From positions 492,623 to 556,622 of the forward strand of contig NMRA01000110.1 of assembly GCA_002633005.1 (NCBI GenBank): 64,000 nt of DNA. The letters are read 5' to 3'. How positions within the stretch are numbered: position 1 is the first letter of the stretch; every line of letters starts with the position of its first letter. This document shows, in pieces, positions 12,705 to 24,100 of the stretch. The position numbers were made by a program, and so were the translations under genes. The notes beneath the pieces are model-generated. The model made no database searches, was not told the DNA's origin, and saw only the letters and a program-made list of their open reading frames with translations. The DNA is from Phoronis australis. Lineage: Eukaryota; Phoronida; Phoronidae.

Positions 12705-12760
12705 GAAGAGCCAATCGTCGTTCGCCAAATGTATCATCGTTTACTTCCTGTACCGGTGTA
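12705..12760 (-). promoter_or_regulatory. HSPA14 proximal promoter signals (CCAAT and ETS)
   Basis: Just upstream of the HSPA14 ATG (12657) lie a CCAAT box at 12711-12715 and an ETS-type core, CAGGAAGT on the minus strand, at 12743-12750. There is no TATA box at the expected place. This is the usual look of a TATA-less housekeeping promoter. The functional role is inferred. Confidence 0.45.
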
Positions 12761-13740
12761 ACACGTTGATCAGTCAGAGGTAAAAGTTTGAAAGACAAGG
12801 TTGTACAGCGTGTTTATTAATTCAGGTAAACAGGTATATATCACATTTCCTGATATGAAGGATTTGGAGCATATTGAATATGATGACCGATTACATTATT
12901 TCTCAAATTGTATGTGATTTCATGTGCTGTCGGACGAGCCGAACGAAAATAAAAGTCATGATAAATGACATGTCTGATGTCACTGCGTGAACTATTGCAC
13001 ATCAGTTGGTTAGACAGTGATTACCGTCTCTACTGGCACCGTCAGTAGAATCGCTTGAGGTCCTATAGGCGCTTCATACGCCAGAGGCTTTTCGGCGAAT
13101 AAACAGTGACCGTTTCTAGTTGAACTACAGACGGTGATGCTTCTGTAGGCTAATAGTAATAGGCGCTTCATACGCCGAAAGCTTTTCGGCGAATTATGCC
13201 TCACACTGATTAAAAAATCAAAGTGACAGTTCCGATGTTATAAGTACCTTTTGGCATAAATGGACACCTTAGGAGGCTGTTGATGTTTTTCGTTCACTTC
13301 CCAAAATCGGAAACCGGCTATTATTAACCCTGCACGCGGCAGGTGGTAATGGTGGTATGAAATCGTATCCCCTGGCGTACGTTGTGTACAAATGAGCAGT
13401 TTCCGATTTGTTCTCCAATAGGAGCTGTCTATCAGCTGGTCAGTCAGTCAGTGGCAATGGACCTGATAGATGATGGAAGTTGACCTAACTGCCTGGCTCT
13501 GAAGTGAAAGATGAAATCTGAACAAGAAAGACCAATTGTGTGCTATTGGAACCTAATTTCCAAACTTCAAATTGAAATTATTTTTGATATTTTCTGTAAT
13601 TTTAATATGAATTGAAAGTATACTAGTGTTGGAACTGAAATAGGTGATCCGCGGGAGATTATCGCGTTCTTTTTAGCATACACATTGTTTTTGAACAGTG
13701 TAATTTCTTACATTCCAGTTGTATTGCGATCTTTTGAAAA

Positions 13741-13860
13741 GTCACGTGACGTTGTCAATCTCGCCATTCCGTGACACTCTCATCGATCAGCTGACTACTC
13801 CGTGATTGGCTGCTGGCCTTTCGTACTGATTGTCAAATTTGACTGAGACTGTAGCCAATC
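13741..13860 (+). promoter_or_regulatory. Candidate promoter of the MANF gene
   Basis: A perfect palindromic E-box GTCACGTGAC occupies 13741-13750. It is followed by an inverted CCAAT (ATTGG, 13805-13809) and a direct CCAAT near 13854. Downstream, CCGAG/GTAAGC at 14015/14016 would be a good donor for a 5' untranslated exon. The MANF family is induced by ER stress through related CACG/CCAAT elements in vertebrates, but no exact ERSE was recognised, so the link is inference. Confidence 0.35.
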
Positions 13861-14435
13861 ACAGTGTAGACAGTTCGTAAATGACAGCGTCATGAACCGG
13901 GAAATTGACAACTTGGGGAGACTACTGATAAATTGCAATATAGCTGGAAAGGAAGAAGTTGCTCTCCCCTGATTACATATGTAGTGTATGAGAGGTATGT
14001 GGTGAAAAGACCGAGGTAAGCTTCCGTGAGTCCACCAACCTAGCCTTGACAACTTGCCTATTTAAATAATTGGAGTGGTAAAAACGGGTCATAAAATCTG
14101 ACATAAAATTAATGCCATTAAAAACTATACAATTCTGTATTAAAAAAATGGGTTGCATTTACAAAACAGTTACTGTTAAATTTGTGGAGCGAAAATGTTA
14201 AAAATCTACAAGCACCGTTGAAAAATCCTCGTGTAATGTTGAAAAGTTCACGTGTACGAAGATTTGAACCATCATGTGAGCTAAGTGTCCAAACCAATGG
14301 ACTGATGTAATTGCCTGCTGACAAATGGTTTGGAAAGTCTTTATCATTGGATTCTGTATTACATCTGGAAGTGACGTGATACAACACTCATTCTGTTTCC
14401 ATGGAACAGCTTCACCTCTGGGCTACACATAGTGT

Positions 14436-15237
14436 ACCTAATTATCGGACGGAACCTAAATATCGGACATTTCATAGAATCTTACTTGAAGCATAATCTG
14501 AGAATTAAATGACACCAATTTTTGTTCCGTTGTAATGCATTCAATGTCCGACACCGTCTCGTTTTTTTACAGCGTTGCCTCGTTTTGATTTCACCGAGAG
14601 AAGGTGCAATTTAGACCCCCAAGTCGGCCTAAAATGGACGATCGCATAAATCGGTTATAAAAGTTGAAAATAAAATCTTTTTCTACAATGACACTATCTC
14701 ATTGAACTGACAATATGTCACTGTTCCATTTTTTCGTTTGTTTTTAAACTCAAGTCAAACCCCGACCGCGCACGTGCGGGTGTCATATCAAGAAGCCTAA
14801 GTGATACTAAAAACTGCAGTGAGTTTGCACGTGCTTTAGTCGTCTGCACTAATTCATCGAAACGACTTGGCGCCGTCATCAGATTTCATTTTATGGATAA
14901 TTTTGTTGCGAATGGACCTGGGTTCTAGCAGCATATATGTCAAAACACTCAAGCTGAAATTTGGCGACAAGGTGCCCGCGGCCATTACATGGTTAGTCAG
15001 TTTTCCGCGGTGTGGCGTATGGAGAAACATGGTGTCCGATATTTAGGTTCTCCGAAGGTTTGGTTGTTGTGTTTTTTGAAGATCAGTCGGAACATAAATG
15101 TGGCTTTCAGTGACAAGATATAGTAACGGAACAATTCCGTGAAGGTAAATCTTTATTTCAGCAAAGAATTTACAACAATCCGTAGTATTTTCAATTAAAT
15201 ATAATGCAAAATGTGCCAAAACGTCCGATAATTAGGT
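14436..15237. mobile_element. 802-bp inverted-repeat DNA element with two-part termini
   Basis: The left end ACCTAATTATCGGACG (14436) and right end CGTCCGATAATTAGGT (to 15237) are perfect reverse complements. A second subterminal pair, GAACCTAAATATCGGACA (about 14452) and TGTCCGATATTTAGGTTC (about 15031), is also perfect. All four blocks share a CCTAAtTATCGGAC core. There is no coding frame for a transposase. It lies upstream of the first MANF coding exon, probably in its 5' untranslated intron. Confidence 0.7.
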
Positions 15238-15488
15238 CACTTGACTGTACAGAGCTTGGCAACAGTTTTCACATCCTAGAATTTGCCCTCAACAACGCTC
15301 TTTGTGTCTTGGAATTTGCTCAAAATCTAGTGCTGGTAGTGGCTCCAGTTGTTAAGTGGTCAAGTGAGTGTCTGAGCCTGAGTAGTGACTAAGTGCCTTG
15401 AGCTTATGTAGTGACTAAGTGAGTTTCTGGACTTGATGTTAGGAGGCAGTGTCACTCTGCTTATGTGGTTGTATTTATCATTTCAGCT

Positions 15489-18400
15489 ATGGTTAACTAC
15501 ATGACATTAGCAGGCAGTGCCGCCCTCCTAGTCCTGTTTGTGATTTCCACTGTGGAGGGTGCGTTGAAGGAGGGCGAATGTGAAGGTGAGTGGTAGTTTT
15601 AGTGAAGTAGATAGCATTCCATGTCTAAGTCTATTGTAGTCCCTGTGGTATGTACATAGCATTCCATGTCTGAGTCTATTGTAGTCCCTGTGGTATGTAC
15701 ATAGCATTCCATGTCTAAGTCTATTGTAGTCCCTGTGGTATGTACATGTGGTCAACTGTCTATCCCAATGTGTGTACATGTGGCCAACTGTCCATCTCAA
15801 TGTGACATACAAATAGTGTCTTCAATGTTTGCACAATAATGATTACCGTTTCTCAGGCTGATAATATTGTTAAAATTCTCAAATATGTAAACCAAAGTTT
15901 TTTTATTAGTGCCTAATGCAGTCCATTCTATAAAATGTGACACCTGTCGCTCTTATTTGTAATGTTGTGGGCTAAATTGAAGATCATTCACATTCATTAT
16001 ATGAATATTGACCTACTGACTGATGGTTTATAGGACTTATTCTTGTGAATTTTATTTTGTTAAATACACGTTCCGTTCCATTCGCATCCTCGGAACAAAG
16101 TTAGACACTCAATAGAACATTGATAAAGCAACTGACCAAGAGACGTGATTAAAAGACGCACGATATTATGAAACATACTTGATAAAATGACACAGTAATA
16201 CCACCACAGAACAAAAGCTAGAAACATATACTGAGTGGGACACAGCGGATGTAAAATACTGCAAAGAATTACAAATGGAGGGGGTAACAGGAAAGCCACG
16301 CAAACACGTGTAGTGCGCAGCGCGTCCCTGTTTGCTGCTCATTCAAAACACGCTTCTCGAATGCAATCAAAAGGGACTCCAATACTTTCAGTTGCAGCAC
16401 ATCGTGCTCTAAGTACTGAATTGACATGTTTTCCACACTTTCTTGACTGGTGATTTTACGTTCATGACATTGCAGAAAATGTTCTGCGATAGTGCTGTTT
16501 TGAAGACGCATAGATAACCGAATGAATTTCAGTGTAATTTTAAAAAATGTGATTCTCGAGTGAGAAGTAAAATCAGTTGTTGGTTTATCAAGCATCGTTT
16601 TTTAAAGGCTGGCATTTGACTTAATGCACACACCCAATCTTAATATTTAGTTTCTCATGTGGATTAAAAAATAGAAAAGGTGACACGCTGTAGATGATAG
16701 AATGTGTGTACTTTAGGCTGTGATATGTAAGTACTGTTAACATGGCAATCGTGAGAAATTTTTAAATTGTTCAAAACTCTCATTTCAGTTTGCATCAAGT
16801 TTCTTGGAAAATTTATAGACACTGTAACTGAGGAGGACAGGAAAGACTCCGAAGTTATTGAAGAAAAATTTATAAAATTTTGCAAGAAAACGAAAGGAAA
16901 AGAGGACAGATTTGTAAGTATACAGTGACACCTGGTGGAGGAAAGTGTTGAAACACACTGGTCCCTTCTTTATTGTTACTACTGCTAATCATTGCTCTCT
17001 GACATGAAGGGACAGAGTGTAATGTCATGCAGGACTATTACCTGAGGAGGAAGGTGCCTGTACCTTCTAAAAGGGTAAAGGTGCCTGTACCTTCTAAAAG
17101 GGTAAAGGTGCCTGTACCTTCTAAAAGGGTAAAGGTGCCTGTACCTTCTAAAAGGGTAAAGGTGCCTGTATCTTCTAAAAGGGTAAAGGTGCTTGTACCC
17201 TCTAAAAAGGGAAAGGTGTCTGTACCTTCTAAAAGGGTAAAGGTGCCTGTACCTTCTAAAAGGGTAAAGGTGCTTGTACCTTCTAAAAGGGGAAAGGTGT
17301 CTGTACCTTCTAAAAGGGTAAAGGTGCCTGTATCTTCTAAAAGGGGAAAGGTGCCTGTACCTTCTAAAAGGTTGTGTGTGCCTTTACCTTCTGAAAGGGG
17401 AAAGGTGCCTGTACCTTCTAAAAGGGGAATTTTCGCACTGTTGTTTACTTTGAGGAGATTTTTGTGATGTTTACTTGAGTACTGTACTAGCACTGCTTGT
17501 CATGACAATACTTTTTATGCTTTAACAAATAACCAAGCATCATCCTGAAATTAAACAATAAAAAGTAAGTCACTGTTACCTCAACCATTAACTTTAAAAT
17601 ACGGAATTGAAGACAACCTGTTGTCACGTAACAGATTCATTTGGCCTAGCTACACCTTTGGCGTCCATATGCTGTGCCGTTGTGACACTGTTTGGCTTAC
17701 GAGGGCAATAACAAGACTATTGTTCATTTTCACACAAACACAGAACAATGGAGTTCTTAGTAAATATCTAATGTGGAAAATATCTTTCAAAACTAAGTAC
17801 GCTAGCACTGCTAACACTTTGAAGACAAAGTTAGTAAAGCAATGTTTGTAAGGAACAGACTGCCACCTTGTAAAACAGAACCCACTTTTCTGGCACAGTA
17901 ATGAAGGGTTTCAGCTAAACCATGTTTTTAATTTCTCACAACACGCCGAAGGATGTCAAGCTGGTTTAAATCCGTTGTTAGTTTTATTAACTTGCTATCA
18001 AGGAGATTCCTCTCTACTTCCAGTGTTACTACGTGGGTGGTAAGAAAGATTCTGCCACTGGGATACTCAACAGCCTGACTAAACCTATCACATATCACAT
18101 GCCTGCTGATAAAATCTGTGAGAAGTTTAAGAAATTAGATGCACAAATCTGTGAGCTGCAGTATGGTAAGCTTGTCAATCATAGTTCTGTTCATTTGATT
18201 GGTTCGTGTGATGCTATGGCAACAAGTTTGATTCTGTGTTGTTTTTGTGTGTATCATCCTCATTATCCTTGTTTTTTGTAGCCAAGGAACAAATGTCTTG
18301 AATAACTTTTTAAATATTAAAATAAATTTTCATATTTTTAAATCCCTTATTGACGACAGAATCTTATATGAACTAAAGCATTGCCCCAATGTTTGTAATC

Positions 18401-19454
18401 CTTGGCTGTTTTTTTTCTACAAAATATTGATTATTAATGGAGATTGCCGTATTTTCCACAAACATTAATTTTTTGCCCGAAACTTAAAGACTGTCAAAAA
18501 TCAGTACTTTTTTCTAAGAATGTTAATGTCTTCGTTTTACAGCGCAGTTCTGAGGCGAAAAGGCCTCGTGGAAAGTGTCATACATGGTTTTGTTGCTAAA
18601 AATGTTTTATCGAAAATACAGCGATCAGCATTACAAATTGACTTGTGAAAACACTTGATTGCCCTTTCTTAATCTTGTATTGTTTTAGTTTCATTACTAA
18701 GTTAACTTTTGATTTCGATACGCAGTGAGAGTGAACTCAAAGTTGAATTATCAATATTATCGGAAATAATTAGGGATCTTTTCATGCAACACCCCCAATT
18801 TAAGGACTGAGTCCCTATTTATTGTCAATGTACTCTGGGCTGAGTTTTTATTTATATTACTAGAAAATGTCTGTAATCAAAGAGGAGCTCACAATGAAGA
18901 TGGAATGATATAAAAATATTGCATCTGTGAGTCCATGCAGACACAAATACGCAACAAGACTTAGGGACCTTAGTTGAGTCCCTATTTGGGACTGTTTCAT
19001 GCAACTGGCCCCTGATTACAAACATTTGAGCATTATTTGTTGCACTAAATAAGATTTGTGATTGTCTAGGATTTTAAAATACATACTGTTATAGGTGTAC
19101 AATTACAACTTAAAATTTACACACGACCTTAATTTTTGATGCAGTGAAGTCACTGTTCACGCTTGCAATAACAGACTAGGTTTTCTACTCGGTCAGCTTG
19201 CATACCATCGGCAGTCATTGGATTACCAAGGTTATTCCATGAATTCAAATATTCCATATCTCCCTCCAGATAAAACTATTGACCTCAAGACAGCAAATCT
19301 CAAGAAACTGAAGGTGAAGGACCTGAGGAAAATCCTGGATGCTTGGGACGAGGAGTGCAAGGGATGTGCAGAGAAGACGGACTTTATTAAACGTGTGGAG
19401 GAACTCATGCCCAAATATGACCCTGAAGCAGCAAAACATCGCGAGGAGTTATAA
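15489..19454 (+). CDS. MANF: MANF/CDNF family secreted ER neurotrophic factor
   Basis: Coding exons 15489-15585, 16789-16913, 18024-18165 and 19270-19454 join in frame to 182 residues, the length I recall for human MANF. A hydrophobic signal peptide ([19 protein letters not shown]) precedes a mature start near [10 protein letters not shown]. The saposin-like N-domain follows ([44 protein letters not shown]), then the SAP-like C-domain ([24 protein letters not shown] motif, [12 protein letters not shown]-like end). All eight family cysteines are present. The C-terminus HREEL resembles the RTDL-type ER-retention tail. The family acts in the ER and, when secreted, as a cytoprotective factor under ER stress. 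The coding start directly follows an acceptor (TTTCAG/CTATGG), implying an upstream non-coding exon. It represents the single pre-duplication MANF/CDNF type; the symbol is used in that sense. Confidence 0.95.
15610..15750. repeat. ~45-bp minisatellite, three copies, MANF intron 1
   Basis: Three near-identical copies contain AGCATTCCATGTCTAAGTCT and TAGTCCCTGTGGTATGTACA. They begin about 25 bases after the exon 1 donor. The partial open frame on the reverse strand is produced by the repeat. Confidence 0.85.
17040..17440. repeat. 27-bp minisatellite, ~15 copies, MANF intron 2
   Basis: About fifteen copies of a 27-bp unit whose core is GTGCCTGTACCTTCTAAAAG. Because 27 is a multiple of three, the array stays open on both strands (repeating VPVPSKRVK on plus, and EGTGTFTLL on minus). 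It lies within MANF intron 2, has no flanking coding signals, and is not a gene. Confidence 0.9.
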
Positions 19455-22400
19455 GGCCGGCTTAGCTTAGTATACAAGGCAAGAAAAGATACCATCACCA
19501 TGATTGTCCTTCACTGTTGTAAAAGGGCACATTCAAATTCATTATTGTTGTGGTCAACATGTCAAAACTTATTATTTTGATTAAAATTGAACTATCCAAT
19601 GTTTTTCCTATGTTGGTGGTACTTAATTTTTCCGTTTTAGTGTGAATTTCATTTGTGAACACCATATTTCCAAGCTTGTAACCACGAAAGACTGTTTTAA
19701 CCAAGGGTCAAAAACTGAACAGAGTTGATGTCTTGGACAAGTATGTGTTCCATCAGTTTTAGTCGTCACTCTCGCTCCATTCACCTGTGTGTAGCCATTA
19801 GTATGACTCAGTTTTGTTTACATCATAGTTTTAAGGAAAATGAAAAGGCTCCTGTCTGTGTTGTGCATTGCATTTAGGATTAAAAATTGGTGTTGTCCAG
19901 TCCTTAGAAGTTGAGGGTTCTTTTCTTGCCTCTGTCATAATTCTTTCACTTACATCAGGCACACAGTTCCCATGGTTTGTCATGTGGAGTGTGTTATTAA
20001 GGTCAATACAGTTTCAGCATTAGTTGTCTACAGTCTGAGACTAAGGTCAATACAGTTCCAATGTTAGTTGTCTTCAGTCTGAGCCTCTCCAGTGGTGTAG
20101 CAATGAAGACTATCTCTCTCAGATGTTATGAAAACACCGGTTCTCGTTTATGTTAAAACTTATTGTTTAATTTGATGTTGTTTTCATGGTTTTTTACCTT
20201 TCATTATCAGAGTTTGAAACCATTGCTTACTACTGTTACATTCAACTTGCATTTGAATTAGAAAAATTTCAAGCTGTGGGTCTGTTGCTTTTTCACTTAT
20301 CCACAAGTGTAGTTATGGAATGTTGTGATGGTCCAGGTAGTGTTTGAACATATGAGCGCACTCATGTGAGTGAATGTGTTGCTGAGTGTTGTTGAGACGC
20401 TACTTTCTTGGGAATCGTCATATATATATATATCACAAAAATTACATTGGCCTTCAACTTTATGACAAGTATTTGTCCAAGAGCAGTATGTGCTCTTCTA
20501 CACACTTTGTTGTTAGAATAACATACTGACGGTCATAATTCAGATGTTTAGTTCTCTTAACACCATATCAAGATGTCAACCTGCAAACCTTCAGTTAACA
20601 CTAGTTCATTATTCTTGTCAAAGTTAGAACTAAATACTATAGACTGTAACATTCTTTCATTTAGTGTCAAAGGTCATAGGTCATCCTTGTACAAGTTCAT
20701 TATATATTTAATAAAGTTGACACTGAACCTGTTCGTTATTTACATAATGGCACAATGTACAGAAAGACTTTCTTGCAACAGATATTTCTCCACAGGCTAC
20801 AAACAATGCGAATGGTTCCAAAACTTAGTTTATTTCACATTAAGTCACTAGCTAGTGTCCATTTTGCATTTTTTGTGTCTATTGAGTCAGATACGATTGT
20901 ATGATCAACTAGTTATGTAATTGTATTAACCTTGGTACAAAAGTGCATACATATATTAGGAGAATGTATCTCTGATACAACCAAGTAGCTAAAATACATA
21001 TATCTGAATGGCACACACATAACAACCCATTTATTCTTAGAGTGACATCGTTGGAACTTTTACAACCATCGCATTTTACCCAAAAATTGTCTGGAGTCCA
21101 ACAATTATTACTGCAATCCAGAACTCCACTGTAGTCATTCAATCTGACTCAAACATGAAATCTTAACAGCAGCTGCATAACAATGCAAGACAGACTGAGC
21201 TCAGTGAAGTGCTTTGGGAGAAAAATAAACTTGCCACAATCAAAGACGCACAGTATTAGGTATGTCCAAAATTGGCTGTGGTCTCTCCTTGTACTTGGAT
21301 ATGCATAGTTTAATGAAGCGGTTACTAGTAAGATGTTTACTAGTAAGATGGGAGAATGCCGCAAAATAACGACACACAACAGTTAGATCCATTTTGAAAT
21401 GGGCAAAGAAAAGCATCCACCAATAGCAGAAATTGAGACAGATTCTACAGTAGTCAGATCTTTCCAAAATAGACGCCAGTCGTTATATTCTGCTAGAAAA
21501 ACTCATTACAAAATAATCAAAATACAAGAGATAGTGACTGGAACATGTGCACGGCATGAACTTGACACATAAGTTGCATTGTGGATAATAAATACGTCAG
21601 AATGAGAATGGTGCCATGTTACTTCAGGACAGGCCTATTCTCTCAAGGTTAGAACCAGTGTGAACACGCAGACTCGGTACCAAATGGGTTTTTAACTACA
21701 ACAATTTACACTGCCAGGTTTTGTAGCCTCCATGTAAACTAATTTATTCAAGTGTATGACAGTGCTTGATGCCTAGCTTGATACCAAGTCGCCAAATGCA
21801 ACTTCGGTAAAATCCCAAGTCACCAAAACGCCGTGCAGTAGTTTGTTTTCAAAAAAGATTATGCGTACCTCTTCTATACAAAGTTTCCTGCACCATTCAA
21901 TTTAATCTCTACGATCAGATAGCATGTGCTTCATAGTCCGATCTCGGCCGATTTTGCCAAAGATTTAAAACTTCCGTCTGTTTACTTCCTGTTGTAATTT
22001 AACCACATTTCATGTGTCGAGCTGCTATGGTGGCAAATATACTGATTTCACAAATTAAACAGAACAATTGTGAACCAAAGGTAGTGACTCTAGGTAAACT
22101 GGTAGTAATTTAAAGTTTGGTAGTGACCACGAATTTTGAAATTTCATGAATTTTTGGGGAATATATTGTCCGACTTTGTGGCGAATTGTAATATTTTTTC
22201 TCAGGTCACCAAACACAATCTGAAGTTGCATTGGCGATCTGCACGCCAAATCGTGCATAGCACCAGGAAGAGATAACCAGGAAGGGACAACTGTTTTAGC
22301 GCATTTTAACGGATATTCAAAAGTGATTTCAAAAGTAAATGTTACAGTCGTCTGGAATCCAAGCATTGTGTTCGAAAGCTTAACTCTTTAGCTATAAAAT

Positions 22401-22710
22401 GACACCACTTTGGTCCCCAAAGACTGCATATTAATGGCACTAGGATGCTTTGAACATGACTTGTTTTACCCTTAAAAAGATGCCTCTTCCCAGGCATGTA
22501 CTCGGGCATGATCCTCTTTTTTGAACCAACAGATGTCACTTATATATGCAAATGAGGTTCGAATCTCCTACGTCATATGACGTCATATGATGTCATACGA
22601 CGCGAACTGAACCCTCCGGTGCCTATAGCGAATGACTTGAAACGCAGTTCTACCTGATTGGGCAGATCTAAGAAANTTTTGCATAAACGTCTCTTTACAA
22701 AAGACTTCAA
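19455..22710. other. MANF 3' region and intergenic DNA
   Basis: Non-coding 3.2 kb between two convergent genes. AATAAA on the plus strand at 20710-20715 could end a ~1.26-kb MANF 3' untranslated region. On the minus strand AATAAA (TTTATT at 21743-21748) is a candidate signal for the C1orf74-type gene. There is a short AT dinucleotide tract near 20420. A single N is at 22676. No further gene is seen. Confidence 0.55.
22567..22604. promoter_or_regulatory. Cluster of CRE-like TGACGTCA/TGATGTCA palindromes
   Basis: Overlapping copies TACGTCATATGACGTCAT and ATGATGTCATACGACG lie 110 bp beyond the stop codon of the C1orf74-type gene. A full TGACGTCA octamer is present. Position at a 3' end makes a promoter role uncertain. 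Confidence 0.3.
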
Positions 22711-23538
22711 CTACAGTGCCACTGTTTGTAAAGTTACATTGCTTCTAGTCATTTTCACATTACTAAACCAAGAGTTCTGTCGTTCTTCGAGTCTAGAGTT
22801 CACAGCACTGAACCAGTTATTCACATGCTTGTCCATAGCTTCGTCAAACAAGCATTCTGGCACACTGAATGAGGACACACAATGCTTTATCCCAACAGCC
22901 GCATCATCGGGATAGGTAACTGTGACATGCACTTTAACCACAACCAATGGTGTCATACTTAAACAATTCTCTGAGTCCTGACCCCTGGTATTATCAAACC
23001 AGTACACCACTGGGTATCCTAGGAAACAACCAAAAACTGTTGTCAGGTTCCACTTATCACATGGCAATACAACAAGTGAACTCTCTAATTCCAAGCACAA
23101 CCCAGACCCGGTGTCACTAGTACTACTGGACTGGATCAGTGAATCCAAAATTGTTGTCAAGTCTTTCACTATAGATTGGGCTGTAATCAATCTTGGAGTA
23201 TTAAGTTCTGACGAAATGTCAACAAATCGTACGCAGTTGAAATTTAAACATGAATTTATCCACATCTTCAAACCATTACAGTTATAGACAAACAAATCTT
23301 CTCCGACAGAAAGTACACCCAGACTCGAAAACAGCAAATTGTTCATTCTTGCTACTGACAGCAAAGCAGCAAGGCTCTTTGTAGTAGTACGCATTTGATC
23401 AAATAAATAGGTTGGCTTAATTGCACAATCAACAGATAAAATGTCAATAACAATGGACTTCCAATGTTTCTTTGAAGATTTTCCAACAGTTTTTGTGATT
23501 ATTTCTCTCCAAAGATCCCAGTTTATGGGCGCAGACAT
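22711..23538 (-). CDS. C1orf74: C1orf74 (UPF0739) family protein, intronless
   Basis: A single open frame of 275 codons runs from ATG at 23538 to TAG at 22711. Similarity to the vertebrate C1orf74 (UPF0739) family is strong in the C-terminal half: KWNLTTVFGCFLGYPVVYWF, ENCLSMTPLVVVKV, SFSVPECLF and the very end VTLQTVAL, where human has a VTLPAVAL-type end. The length matches the ~270-residue human protein, and the human CDS is also in one exon. No signal peptide, membrane span or catalytic motif is evident, and the family's function is not known to me. The start is the first Met (MSAPINWDLW), preceded by AT-rich non-coding sequence. Confidence 0.9.
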   Translation of the reverse strand: MSAPINWDLWREIITKTVGKSSKKHWKSIVIDILSVDCAIKPTYLFDQMRTTTKSLAALLSVARMNNLLFSSLGVLSVGEDLFVYNCNGLKMWINSCLNFNCVRFVDISSELNTPRLITAQSIVKDLTTILDSLIQSSSTSDTGSGLCLELESSLVVLPCDKWNLTTVFGCFLGYPVVYWFDNTRGQDSENCLSMTPLVVVKVHVTVTYPDDAAVGIKHCVSSFSVPECLFDEAMDKHVNNWFSAVNSRLEERQNSWFSNVKMTRSNVTLQTVAL

Positions 23539-23760
23539 CTTGAAACACTACGCCTCAGCATTTGCTTTTGCAATATTGTTGTAAAACGAAAATAATAGAC
23601 TATCAAAACATAAAAGAAACTATTAAAAATAATAAAAACAATATAATAAGATCAATTATAAAAGAAAAATGTGATTTTTAGAGTTTTTTTGAGAAATATT
23701 TTTAACTCTTATAAACGTATTTGGAGTACAAGAATGGAATTTTTTCAATCCCGTACTGGA

Positions 23761-23768
23761 TGACGTCA
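23761..23768. promoter_or_regulatory. Full CRE octamer upstream of the C1orf74-type gene
   Basis: TGACGTCA lies 223 bp upstream of the ATG at 23538, a typical distance for a CREB/ATF-bound promoter element. Role inferred from position only. Confidence 0.35.
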
Positions 23769-23977
23769 CTCAAGCTCCAAGGTGTTTGTACACAGTATGT
23801 CATCGTCGCGGATGTAATGTGTGAAAATTGATAGAATATTACACCAAGGCTGGACCTTGCGTAAGTGATCCATGTACAATTGTGTCTATGGAACACTGAA
23901 AAACGCGAGTGTTAAATTTTTTGTTAAAAAGGTCAACGTTGTTCTTGTTTTCTAAAGTTATTGGGTGTACAATTTTG

Positions 23978-24100
23978 GTGATACCACAGGCACCTTGGCT
24001 TTAAATTAAGTAGCCCTCTACAATATAATATATTATAATATAATATAATATTATTATATTATATTGTAGAGGGCTACTTAAAGGTGCCTGTGGTGATACT
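23978..24100. mobile_element. Small palindromic foldback element
   Basis: The left arm contains CACAGGCACC and AAGTAGCCCTCTACAATATA; the right arm is its reverse complement (TATATTGTAGAGGGCTACTT, GGTGCCTGTG). The centre is an AT tract. The left arm carries an 11- to 13-base insertion relative to the right. It could form a long hairpin. There are no coding features. Confidence 0.75.

Larger units (their letters stand above)
12658..15488. other. Divergent intergenic region between HSPA14 and the MANF gene
   Basis: The two start codons are 2.8 kb apart and point away from each other. The region holds the HSPA14 promoter signals, a twice-repeated palindromic segment (ATAGGCGCTTCATACGCC...TTTTCGGCGAAT at about 13067-13100 and 13160-13195), the E-box/CCAAT cluster near 13741-13860 and an inverted-repeat element (14436-15237). 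No convincing protein-coding exon is seen here. A non-coding first exon of the MANF gene is likely, because its coding exon begins at a splice acceptor. Confidence 0.7.

Noticed and set aside
13795-14387. Several minus-strand frames in the HSPA14-MANF intergenic region
   Set aside because: No family similarity, no codon-like composition and no splice context; likely chance frames around a promoter.
17027-17493. Overlapping ~150-codon open frames on both strands
   Set aside because: They are produced by a 27-bp minisatellite in a MANF intron; unit length divisible by three keeps both strands open.
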